Below are positions 1-6,446 of a stretch of 17,288 bases of DNA, in pieces. The notes beneath the pieces are model-generated. The model did no database searches and was not told the DNA's origin. It was given only the letters and a program-made list of their open reading frames with translations. Both the position numbers and the translations under genes were made by a program. The stretch spans positions 1-17,288 of the forward strand of contig JAAAOH010000124.1 in the NCBI GenBank assembly GCA_009908925.1. The letters run 5' to 3'. This DNA is from Spirochaetota bacterium. GTDB taxonomy: Bacteria > Spirochaetota > Spirochaetia > DSM-27196 > PWMO01. Position 1 is the stretch's first letter. Every line of letters starts with the position of its first letter.

Positions 1-1
1 A

Positions 2-166
2 GGTGCCATCAGGCATGGACTCGCGCGCGCCCTTGTCGTCTTCGACGAAACCAACAAGAGCGTCATGCGCGAGAACGGGTTCCTGACCCGCGACCCCCGT
101 ATGGTGGAGCGCAAGAAGTACGGTCAGCCCGGCGCACGGCGAAAGTTCCAGTTCTCCAAGCGCTAA
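2..166 (+). CDS. rpsI: 30S ribosomal protein S9, C-terminal part (5' end outside window)
   Basis: The open frame entering from the left edge, read from base 2, encodes the last 54 residues of ribosomal protein S9, a small-subunit protein whose basic tail reaches toward the decoding centre. The translation starts GAIRHGLARAL, passes through LTRDPRMVERKKYGQPGARR and ends FQFSKR followed by TAA. The GAIRHG segment, the RDPR-x-VERKKYG block and the final S-K-R are hallmark S9 features. S9 is normally encoded directly after rplM (L13), which would lie off the left edge. The recX-like gene starts 3 nt after this stop, so the two are very probably co-transcribed. Confidence 0.97.
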   Translation, partial: GAIRHGLARALVVFDETNKSVMRENGFLTRDPRMVERKKYGQPGARRKFQFSKR

Positions 167-169
167 GCG

Positions 170-796
170 GTGCTGGTCGATTCCATCGATCAAAGAGGAG
201 CCTCCGGCGGGCGAGTGCATATCTCGCTCTCGGACGGGTCCTCTTTTTTTGTGCCCCGGGAGCTCGTCGAATCGCTGGACCTCGCACCCGGCGGTGAGTG
301 TGACGACGCGGCCCTTGCGGAGCTCCGACACGCGCATCTGCTCCACGAGGCGAGCGAGAAGGCGATTGAGCTCCTGGCCCGCAGCGAGCACAGCCGCTTC
401 CTGCTCTCCCGCAAACTGCTGCAGCGCGAGTTCCCCGAAGGGGTCATCCGCGATGCCCTCGACCGCCTCGAGGGGCGCGGCTACCTCGACGACCGGCGCT
501 TCGCCGAGCAGTGGGTGGCCTCGCGCGTGCGCCGCCGACCGGAGGGTGAGACGGCCCTGGTTGCCGGTTTGCAGGCCCGTGGGGTGGACGGTGGGCTTGC
601 CCGAGAGGTCGTGGAAGCCTTCAAGGGGGAGTTCCCCGAGGAGCTCGAGCGGGCTATTGAGCGTGCCGGCGCCCGAATTCTGCGCAAGTCGGGGGTCGAC
701 GCGGCAGAATTGCGAGAAAAACTGCACAGACGCGGTTTCCGTGCGTCCGATGTAACTGCTTATATTGAAAACCTTTCGGCCGATTCTTTCCAGTAG
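170..796 (+). CDS. recX: Regulatory protein RecX
   Basis: This is a 208-residue RecX-family protein. Known members bind the RecA filament and dampen recombination and SOS activity. The helical three-repeat core is visible: an N-terminal beta-type segment (about residues 3-45), then a repeat around 65-120 with SRFLLSRKLLQREFP and the very typical GYLDDRRFAEQWVASRVRRRP (split here around residue 104-124), then two weaker helical repeats to about 205. Start is a GTG; a later in-frame GTG at 215 has a better purine-rich stretch upstream, but the family's N-terminal strand pattern begins before it, so 170 is preferred. The Shine-Dalgarno is weak, as expected if translation is coupled to rpsI 3 nt upstream. 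recX commonly sits near recA; here no recA is visible and its partner is a ribosomal protein gene. Confidence 0.9.
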   Translation: MLVDSIDQRGASGGRVHISLSDGSSFFVPRELVESLDLAPGGECDDAALAELRHAHLLHEASEKAIELLARSEHSRFLLSRKLLQREFPEGVIRDALDRLEGRGYLDDRRFAEQWVASRVRRRPEGETALVAGLQARGVDGGLAREVVEAFKGEFPEELERAIERAGARILRKSGVDAAELREKLHRRGFRASDVTAYIENLSADSFQ

Positions 797-816
797 AGAA
801 TTGCGAAAAATTTGCG

Positions 817-846
817 TTGACATTCTGGATATAATAAATATATGCT
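817..846 (+). promoter_or_regulatory. Sigma-70-type promoter for the response-regulator/acylphosphatase pair
   Basis: A perfect -35 TTGACA (817-822) is followed after 18 nt by TATGCT (841-846, 4 of 6 consensus). The interval is the most AT-rich stretch nearby. Transcription would start near 853, leaving a leader of about 26 nt that contains a good ribosome binding site, AAGGTGG (866-872), 6 nt before the ATG at 879. The TATAAT at 830-835 is closer to consensus but lies only 7 nt from TTGACA and has no good -35 at normal distance. Confidence 0.65.
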
Positions 847-878
847 TTTAGGGTCTGTCAGAGAAAAGGTGGAAGAGA

Positions 879-1487
879 ATGGCAAAGACCGACAAGAAGA
901 TCCGTATTTTCTCGGCGCTCGAGGTGGCGAATATCTGCGGCGTCGTGAATCAGACGGCAATCAACTGGATCAAGAACGGATATCTCAAGGCCTTCACGAC
1001 TCCCGGTGGCCAGTATCGGGTGTACGCTGAGGACCTCGTAGATTTTCTACAGTCACGCGGCATGCGCATGCCGGAGGAGCTCGAACGGATCGTCCAGGAG
1101 CAACGGGGACTTCGCACCCTCGTCATCGTGGATGACGACCGGGACCTCAACGACCTGGTGGCCCAGTACTTGGGGAAGCAGTACCCGGACCACGACATTC
1201 ATCAGGCCTTCGACGGTTTCAAGGCGGGCAAGCTCATTGCCGAGCAGCATCCCGGACTGATTTTGCTCGACATCGATCTTCCCGGTGTGAACGGCCACCA
1301 GCTTGCGAAAGACATCAAAGAGGACGAGGCACTCGGAAACCCCATCGTCATTGCGATCTCGGGGCTCGACGATCCGTCCGAACGTGAGCAAATTCTAAAG
1401 GAGGGGGCGGACGCGTTTCTCGCGAAGCCGCTTGACCTCAGCAAATTGGTGGAGATGATCGAAAGTCTCGCGTCTCAGCGCGCGTAG
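879..1487 (+). CDS. Response regulator with N-terminal excisionase/MerR-like DNA-binding domain
   Basis: This 202-residue protein joins a winged-helix-type DNA-binding domain to a receiver domain in the reverse of the usual order. Residues 8-60 (FSALEVANICGV, then INWIKNGYLKAF, then TPGGQYRVYAEDLVDFL) match the helix-turn-helix plus wing of the BldC/excisionase/MerR group. Residues 78-198 form a CheY-like receiver: acidic pocket D85-D86-D87, phospho-acceptor D131 in LILLDIDLPGVNG, the switch Ser161 and the conserved Lys183 in AKP. All catalytic residues are present, so it should be phosphorylatable. No sensor kinase is encoded nearby, so the partner is unknown. It has its own promoter and is 12 nt upstream of acylphosphatase, so the two form a small operon. 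Targets cannot be told from the sequence. Confidence 0.88.
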   Translation: MAKTDKKIRIFSALEVANICGVVNQTAINWIKNGYLKAFTTPGGQYRVYAEDLVDFLQSRGMRMPEELERIVQEQRGLRTLVIVDDDRDLNDLVAQYLGKQYPDHDIHQAFDGFKAGKLIAEQHPGLILLDIDLPGVNGHQLAKDIKEDEALGNPIVIAISGLDDPSEREQILKEGADAFLAKPLDLSKLVEMIESLASQRA

Positions 1488-1499
1488 TGGTATGGAGCC

Positions 1500-1787
1500 A
1501 TGGCCGACGAAACTCACATTCATCTGTCCGCACGCGTTCACGGTCGCGTGCAGGGGGTTGGATTCCGCTACCAGACCCGCTCACAGGCGCACCGGCTCGG
1601 TCTGGGTGGATATGTCAGAAACAAGTTCGATGGGACGGTGGAAGTAGAGGCCGAGGGGCCGCGCGACCGAGTTCAGCGCTTTCGCAAGTGGCTGGAGCAG
1701 GGTCCTCCCGGGGCGCGCGTCACAAACGTCGATGCCGACGAAGGTCCCGCCCGCGATCTTTACTCGAGCTTTACCGTCGAGTTCTGA
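1500..1787 (+). CDS. acyP: Acylphosphatase
   Basis: This 95-residue protein is the normal size for acylphosphatase, a small cytoplasmic enzyme that hydrolyses carboxyl-phosphate bonds such as those in acetyl phosphate and 1,3-bisphosphoglycerate. The signature ARVHGRVQGVGFRYQT is intact, with the phosphate-binding loop and catalytic Arg23, followed by GGYVRN with catalytic Asn41 and then DGTVEVEAEG. The C-terminal strand ends in SSFTVEF. It lies 12 nt after the response-regulator gene and is probably translated from the same mRNA; its own ribosome binding site is poor. The link to the neighbouring regulator could reflect acetyl-phosphate control of the receiver, but that is speculation. It converges on eno across a hairpin at 1811-1835. 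Confidence 0.95.
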   Translation: MADETHIHLSARVHGRVQGVGFRYQTRSQAHRLGLGGYVRNKFDGTVEVEAEGPRDRVQRFRKWLEQGPPGARVTNVDADEGPARDLYSSFTVEF

Positions 1788-1806
1788 GCGCAAATATCAC
1801 GCCCAC

Positions 1807-1835
1807 AAAAAAGCGGCTCCCACCGGGAGCCGCTT
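1807..1835 (-). terminator. Rho-independent terminator of eno, possibly bidirectional
   Basis: A perfect 11-bp stem, AAGCGGCTCCC (1811-1821) and GGGAGCCGCTT (1825-1835), closes a 3-nt loop. Read on the minus strand it is followed by a run of six T (A at 1807-1812 on the plus strand), the classic form for ending the eno transcript 61 nt beyond its stop codon. On the plus strand the tail is only TTGTGT, so termination of the acylphosphatase transcript would be weaker. Confidence 0.88.
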
Positions 1836-1895
1836 GTGTATGCTGACCTTTCGGCCGGCCGTCGCGCCGCGACGCCGCCGTGCCGTCCGCTCACT

Positions 1896-3191
1896 TTAGC
1901 GCTTGATCGAGTAGAAGGCCTCCAGCCCGGCGTACTTTGCCGTGGCGTCGAGGAGATCTTCAATGCGCATGAGCTGGTTGTACTTTGCAAGTCGGTCGGA
2001 GCGCGACATGGAGCCGGTCTTGATCTGGCCGGTCTCGAGGGCGACGACGAGGTCCGAAATGAAGGAGTCCTCGGTCTCGCCGCTTCGGTGACTGACAATC
2101 GCGGTGTAGCCGGCGCGCTTGGCCATCTCCACCGCCTCGTAGGTCTCCGTGAGCGTGCCGATCTGGTTCACCTTGATGAGAATGGAATTTGCGATTCCTT
2201 CCTTGATGCCGCGGGAGAGGCGCTTGGTGTTGGTGACGAAAAGGTCGTCGCCGACGAGCTGCACGCTGTCGCCGATCTTTTCGGTAAGCGATTTCCAGCC
2301 GTCCCAATCATCCTCGGCCATGCCGTCCTCGATGGAGATGATGGGATACTTCGAGGCCCAATCGGCCCAGTAGGATGCCATCTCCTCGGAGCTGAGCTCG
2401 CGCTTGTCGGACTTTTTGAAGATGTACTTACCCTTGTCCGAGTCGTAGAACTCGCTCGCCGCCGGATCGAGTGCGATCATAACCTCGTCGCCGACCTTGT
2501 AGCCGGCCTTCTCGATGGCCTTCATTATGACCTCGACCGCCTCTTCGTTGGACTTGAGACTGGGGGCGAAGCCGCCCTCATCGCCGACGGAGGTATTGTA
2601 GCCCTGCTCTTTCAGGATGCTCTTGAGATTGTGGAAGATCTCCGCGATCATCCGCACAGCGCCGCGGAAGGTCTCCGCACCGATCGGCATCACCATGAAC
2701 TCCTGAAAGTCCACGTTGTTGTCTGCATGCTCGCCGCCGTTGAGGATGTTTGCCATGGGCACCGGCAGCAGGGTCGAGTGATAGGTTCCGAGATACTTGA
2801 AAAGCGGTATCTCGAGAAACTCCGCGGCGGCCCGTGCCGTAGCGAGGGAGACACCGAGAATTGCGTTTGCACCAAGCTTCTCCTTATTGTCGGTACCGTC
2901 GAGCTCGATCATGGTGCGGTCGATATCGACCTGGTCGGTCGCATCGAGACCTTCGATCTCCGGTGCGATGAGGTTGTTGACGTTTTCTACGGCCTTGAGT
3001 ACGCCCTTGCCCATGAACCGCTTTTTGTCTCCGTCGCGAAGCTCGATCGCCTCGTGCTCGCCGGTGGATGCCCCCGACGGAACCGCAGCGCGACCGAGCA
3101 CGCCGTCCTGCAGCACGACGTCGACCTCTACGGTCGGATTGCCGCGCGAATCGAGAATCTCTCGTGCTTCTACATATTCAATGACGCTCAT
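1896..3191 (-). CDS. eno: Enolase (phosphopyruvate hydratase)
   Basis: A full-length 431-residue enolase, which interconverts 2-phosphoglycerate and phosphoenolpyruvate in glycolysis. The N-terminus shows the AREILDSRGNPTVEV block and the mobile loop PSGASTGEHEA (residues 38-48). Catalytic residues are in place: Glu205 in VGDEGGFAP, the general base Lys340 in ILIKVNQIGTLTET, and His369 in VSHRSGETED. Magnesium ligands correspond to Asp242, Glu288 and Asp315. The start is supported by an AGGAGAG ribosome binding site just upstream on the minus strand. It is monocistronic here, with its own promoter (3231-3259) and terminator (1807-1835), and is transcribed against the flanking genes. Confidence 0.98.
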   Translation of the reverse strand: MSVIEYVEAREILDSRGNPTVEVDVVLQDGVLGRAAVPSGASTGEHEAIELRDGDKKRFMGKGVLKAVENVNNLIAPEIEGLDATDQVDIDRTMIELDGTDNKEKLGANAILGVSLATARAAAEFLEIPLFKYLGTYHSTLLPVPMANILNGGEHADNNVDFQEFMVMPIGAETFRGAVRMIAEIFHNLKSILKEQGYNTSVGDEGGFAPSLKSNEEAVEVIMKAIEKAGYKVGDEVMIALDPAASEFYDSDKGKYIFKKSDKRELSSEEMASYWADWASKYPIISIEDGMAEDDWDGWKSLTEKIGDSVQLVGDDLFVTNTKRLSRGIKEGIANSILIKVNQIGTLTETYEAVEMAKRAGYTAIVSHRSGETEDSFISDLVVALETGQIKTGSMSRSDRLAKYNQLMRIEDLLDATAKYAGLEAFYSIKR

Positions 3192-3230
3192 GTACTACTC
3201 TCCTGGGTCTGGATTGGGTATCGCACCTGA

Positions 3231-3259
3231 ATAGTGGAAGGTAAGCCTGGCCCTGTCAA
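3231..3259 (-). promoter_or_regulatory. Promoter of eno
   Basis: On the minus strand a perfect TTGACA (3259-3254) is followed after 17 nt by CACTAT (3236-3231), a 3 of 6 match to the -10 box. The predicted start near 3224 leaves a leader of about 33 nt, which holds the AGGAGAG ribosome binding site before the ATG at 3191. Confidence 0.6.
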
Positions 3260-3742
3260 GGACGGCGCGAATAAGCATCGGAGCGGCGATGGGCCCGGAT
3301 AGACATACTCCCCCGCGCGCACACCCGCCCTGCGGGGGCTCCCCGTTCCCGGACCCCTCGCTTCGCTTCAGGGTCCGCTCACGAGGTCGCCTCCTCGGTC
3401 TATGCGCGCGCCCGGGGCGGTGCCGGCTTCCGGCCCACCATCGCTCCGCCCTGGTTCGCGGCGTTGGGGTGGGGGAGGCCGCGCCGGGGGCGGGGTGCAA
3501 CCGTGAACCCGGAGGCGCCCGTGCCGGGCTACTTGGATTCTCGTTTCCTCCTCGGGGAGAAGGCGCGACCGCGGGCCCCACGTTGGGCAACGCCTGGCAC
3601 GGGCATCGACCGAGGGCGCGACCTCGCGCTCCGCGGGCCGAGCGAAGCGAGGTCCCGGAAGCGGGGAGCACCCGCAGGGCGCATGCCCGTGCCAGGAGCT
3701 GTCACCTCCATGACGCCCGCGGTCGCGCGGGGTAACGGCGCG
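3260..3742. repeat. Non-coding interval with long nested inverted repeats (palindromic extragenic element)
   Basis: This interval between the divergent eno and proS genes shows no convincing gene; its open frames are GC-driven and low in complexity. It holds an imperfect inverted repeat of about 85 nt: arm one at 3327-3412 and arm two at 3596-3680, roughly three quarters identical by eye after reverse complementing, sharing GCCCTGCGGG, GCTCCCCG, TCGCTTCGCT and GAGGTCGC blocks in the same order. Arm two is enclosed by a perfect 14-nt inverted repeat, CCTGGCACGGGCAT (3593-3606) and ATGCCCGTGCCAGG (3683-3696), and contains an inner 8-nt pair, GACCTCGC (3620-3627) and GCGAGGTC (3647-3654). Arm one has its own GGACCC/GGGTCC pair (3351-3356, 3371-3376). 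This resembles a REP/BIME-like or small MITE-like element, or a structured RNA; which one is not decided by this window. Confidence 0.7.
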
Positions 3743-3771
3743 TTGACCCCCGGGCCGGGCGGACCTACAAT
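3743..3771 (+). promoter_or_regulatory. Promoter of proS
   Basis: TTGACC (3743-3748, 5 of 6) and TACAAT (3766-3771, 5 of 6) are separated by exactly 17 nt, a strong sigma-70-type promoter. Only 9 nt separate the -10 box from the proS ATG at 3781, so the transcript would begin about 2-4 nt before the start codon. Confidence 0.75.
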
Positions 3772-3780
3772 TGAGGCACG

Positions 3781-5490
3781 ATGCGGTTTTCCCGGCTTCT
3801 CGGCACGACACTGCGCGAGGTTCCCACCGATGTACGCGCGGACAGCTACCGGCTGTTGCTGCGCGGGGGCTATATCCGGCCGCTCGGTACCGGGCTTTTC
3901 TCATTTCTGCCCCTCGGGTATCGGGTGATTCGGCATCTCAAACGCATCATTTCCGAGGAGATGGAGAAGCTCGGCGGGCAGGAAGTCAGCGTGGCGATGG
4001 TGAACCCCTACGACCTGTGGGAGCGCAGCGGGCGGGCGGAGCTCGCGGGTAAGGACCTCATCGAGTTTCAGGACCGCTCGGGACGGCGGCTCGTGCTGTC
4101 ACCGACGCACGAAGAGGCGATGGTGGAGCTCGTGCGCACCTGCATCAACTCCTACCGTGACCTGCCGGTGTTTCTCTACCAGTTCCAGACCAAGTTCCGT
4201 GATGAGAACAGGCCCGGCCACGGGCTTGTACGCACGAAGGAGTTTGTGATGAAGGATGCCTACTCCTTCCACAGATCCTTCACCGACCTCAACAACTTCT
4301 TTCCCAAGGTCTTCGCCACCTATCACGAGATCTTCGAGCGATGCGGAGTGCCGGCGCGGGCTGCCGAGGCGGGCGTGGGATACATGGGGGGCGACCGATC
4401 CTTCGAGTTCGTATTCCCCTGTGACTGCGGCGACGATCACCTGACAAGCTGCCCGAGCTGCGGCTACAGCGCAAACGCGGAGGTTGCCGTCGCGGCGCGC
4501 GAGATAGACGGATCCCCGCCGGGGCCGCTCGAACGGGTGAACGCGCCGGGCTGCAGCAACATGGCCAAAGCCGCCGAATACCTCAACGTACCGCAGAGCC
4601 GGCTCGTGAAGACTCTCGTGTTTCGCGCGCGGCGCGGGCTCATCATGGTCGTCGTGCGCGGCGATCACAGCGTGAGTCTCGAGAAGCTCGCAACGGTGGC
4701 GGACGCACCGATTTACGGCCTGGCCGACAGGTCGATATTCGACGCCGCGGGTGTGCCGCCGGGCTTCGTGTCGCCGGTAGGCATGAAGGATCGCCGGCTC
4801 GGCAAGGTGCCCCTGGAGGTCGTGGTGGACTCCGCCGTGGCGGAGGCATCGAATCTGATCATCGGGGGAAACGAGGCCGACGTATACCTGCGAAATGCCA
4901 ATTTCGGCCGTGACTACGACGCCGACCGCGTCGGCGATGTCGCTCGGATTCCGCCGGGAAGTACCTGCCGTCACTGCGGGGCCACGCTCGAGGAGCAACA
5001 GGTCCTGGAGCTCGGCCACATTTTCCGCCTCGGCACGACCTACTCCGACGCACTCGGCCTGACCTTTCGCGGGGATATGGACGAGGAGATGCGTCCCTTC
5101 ATGGGTTCGTACGGCATCGGCCTCGGCCGACTGCTCGCGGCGATCGTGGAGAGCAACCATGACGATAAGGGCATCATCTGGCCGGAGGAGATCGCTCCCT
5201 TCCGATTCTACCTGATGTCGATCGGCCGTTCTCTCGAAGTGCGCCGTCGCAGCTTCGAAGTCTACGACCAGCTCGAGGGCGAGGTCCTCCTCGACGACCG
5301 CCACGAGTCGGTGAGCTCCAAGTTTACGGATGCGCAGCTCCTCGGCATTCCCTATCGCATCGTCGTGTCGGCGGAGACGCTGACCGACGATACGGTCGAG
5401 GTCCACAGCCGACGCACGGGGGAGACCTGGACCGTCGCGATCGAGGATCTCGACTCTCTGAAGGCTGACGTGCAGGCGGAGCAGCGGTAA
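3781..5490 (+). CDS. proS: Prolyl-tRNA synthetase, bacterial type with editing domain
   Basis: This 569-residue class II aminoacyl-tRNA synthetase charges tRNA-Pro with proline. Order of parts: N-terminal catalytic block with LSPTHEEAM (107-114) and motif 2, FRDENRPGHGLVRTKEFVMKD (split here at about 139-159); an inserted YbaK-like editing domain at about 250-380, which in the family removes mischarged alanine; motif 3, MGSYGIGLGR (441-450); and an anticodon-binding domain from about 475. The size matches the bacterial type. Two cysteine pairs (C214/C216 and C224/C227) precede the editing domain, and a CxxC (C396/C399) follows it. The start aligns with the normal family N-terminus. The next gene begins within the stop codon (TAATG), so the two are translationally coupled. 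Confidence 0.97.
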   Translation: MRFSRLLGTTLREVPTDVRADSYRLLLRGGYIRPLGTGLFSFLPLGYRVIRHLKRIISEEMEKLGGQEVSVAMVNPYDLWERSGRAELAGKDLIEFQDRSGRRLVLSPTHEEAMVELVRTCINSYRDLPVFLYQFQTKFRDENRPGHGLVRTKEFVMKDAYSFHRSFTDLNNFFPKVFATYHEIFERCGVPARAAEAGVGYMGGDRSFEFVFPCDCGDDHLTSCPSCGYSANAEVAVAAREIDGSPPGPLERVNAPGCSNMAKAAEYLNVPQSRLVKTLVFRARRGLIMVVVRGDHSVSLEKLATVADAPIYGLADRSIFDAAGVPPGFVSPVGMKDRRLGKVPLEVVVDSAVAEASNLIIGGNEADVYLRNANFGRDYDADRVGDVARIPPGSTCRHCGATLEEQQVLELGHIFRLGTTYSDALGLTFRGDMDEEMRPFMGSYGIGLGRLLAAIVESNHDDKGIIWPEEIAPFRFYLMSIGRSLEVRRRSFEVYDQLEGEVLLDDRHESVSSKFTDAQLLGIPYRIVVSAETLTDDTVEVHSRRTGETWTVAIEDLDSLKADVQAEQR

Positions 5491-6446
5491 TGCAGTTCGA
5501 ACTCACGCCGGAACTCGCCGACAGGATCATCTTCGCCATGGAGGACCAGAACGAAGACTTCATCCTCGACACCGAAACCGGCGATCTGCTGTCGGTGGAA
5601 GAGATGGAGGAGTTGGAAGAGGAGGCAGAGGACGATCCGGACCGCTTCGTGTCCCTCCCCGACTGGACCCCGGCGCACGGCTTCCGGCTGATGGAGCGAT
5701 TTGCCGAGGAGCTGCGCAATCCGGTGTATCAGGAGAAGCTCCGCGAGGCGCTCTCCGGCGGTCGAGGCGTGTTCCGGCGCTTCAAGGATACGGTGAAGGA
5801 GCGCGAAGAGCTCGAGCGCCGGTGGCACCACTTCAAGGAGCAGGCGATGCAGGAGGTGGTCACCGACTGGTACAACGATCTGCGCGAGACCTGGGGGTTG
5901 GAGCGGGTTGCCGTGGAAACCGCGGAAACCGAGGATCTCGTGCTTTCCGACTTCACGATCCGGCGAGTCGGTGAGGGCGATCATGGTCTCCTCGAGGAGG
6001 TGCTCCGGGCCGCGGAGGAACAGCGGCGGGAGCCTGGACGCGGCGCGCGAGGCGACGCAGCGCCGGGCCCCGCCGATGCCCCGGTCGCCGCGGCTCCCCC
6101 GGCGCTTGCCTTCGTTGCCGAGGCTCCCGACGGGGAAATTGCCGGCGTTGCCGCAGGCGCGGCCGGCGCCGACGCGCTTGCTGCAGCCGACGCCGCTGAC
6201 GCGGCTGCCACAGCAGCCCGCGCCCAGGGAGGTAGCCTCCGGATCGACACGCTTTACGTCCGACCGACGTTCCGGGGCCTCGGGCTGGGGAGGCTGCTCC
6301 TCGAGCGGATCGTGGAGGGTGCGCGGAAAGAAGGCTGGGCCGGGGTCTCGATGGAGCTTTCCGGCCGCGGATTGGTTCTCGACGAGACTGCGGCGGCGAT
6401 GGGGTTTCGCACCGTGGCGAAGCGAGTATCGCTCGATCTCAGCTGA
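5490..6446 (+). CDS. UPF0158-domain / GNAT acetyltransferase fusion protein
   Basis: A 318-residue two-domain protein. Residues 1-135 fit the UPF0158 family, with an acidic stretch (about 37-51), DRFVSLPDW (51-59), FRRFKDTV (95-102) and a Trp/Tyr-rich end around WYNDLRETWG (127-136); the function of that family is not known to me. Residues about 153-318 look like a GNAT N-acetyltransferase: the acetyl-CoA loop is YVRPTFRGLGLGRLLLERI (256-274), containing the R-G-x-G-x-G pattern. A low-complexity Ala/Gly/Pro-rich stretch (about 183-247) sits inside the GNAT fold before this motif. The acetyl acceptor is unknown. Translation is coupled to proS through TAATG. Its 3' end overlaps the convergent acyltransferase gene by 8 nt. 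Confidence 0.8.
   Translation: MQFELTPELADRIIFAMEDQNEDFILDTETGDLLSVEEMEELEEEAEDDPDRFVSLPDWTPAHGFRLMERFAEELRNPVYQEKLREALSGGRGVFRRFKDTVKEREELERRWHHFKEQAMQEVVTDWYNDLRETWGLERVAVETAETEDLVLSDFTIRRVGEGDHGLLEEVLRAAEEQRREPGRGARGDAAPGPADAPVAAAPPALAFVAEAPDGEIAGVAAGAAGADALAAADAADAAATAARAQGGSLRIDTLYVRPTFRGLGLGRLLLERIVEGARKEGWAGVSMELSGRGLVLDETAAAMGFRTVAKRVSLDLS

Noticed and set aside
817..835. TTGACA paired with the perfect TATAAT at 830-835
   Set aside because: The spacing is only 7 nt, impossible for a normal sigma-70 promoter; TTGACA with TATGCT at 841 fits.
1836..3230. A 464-codon plus-strand open frame antisense to eno
   Set aside because: It is the mirror of a certain enolase gene; high GC with strong codon bias leaves stop-free antisense frames, and the translation has no recognisable domain.
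3195..3928. Several open frames on both strands in the eno-proS gap
   Set aside because: All are rich in Arg/Pro/Ala/Gly, overlap one another in different frames, lack ribosome binding sites and run through the inverted repeats, so they look like GC-driven chance frames.
4099..5406. A 435-codon minus-strand open frame antisense to proS
   Set aside because: Same shadow effect, His/Arg/Val-rich and without domain pattern, while proS matches its family over its whole length.
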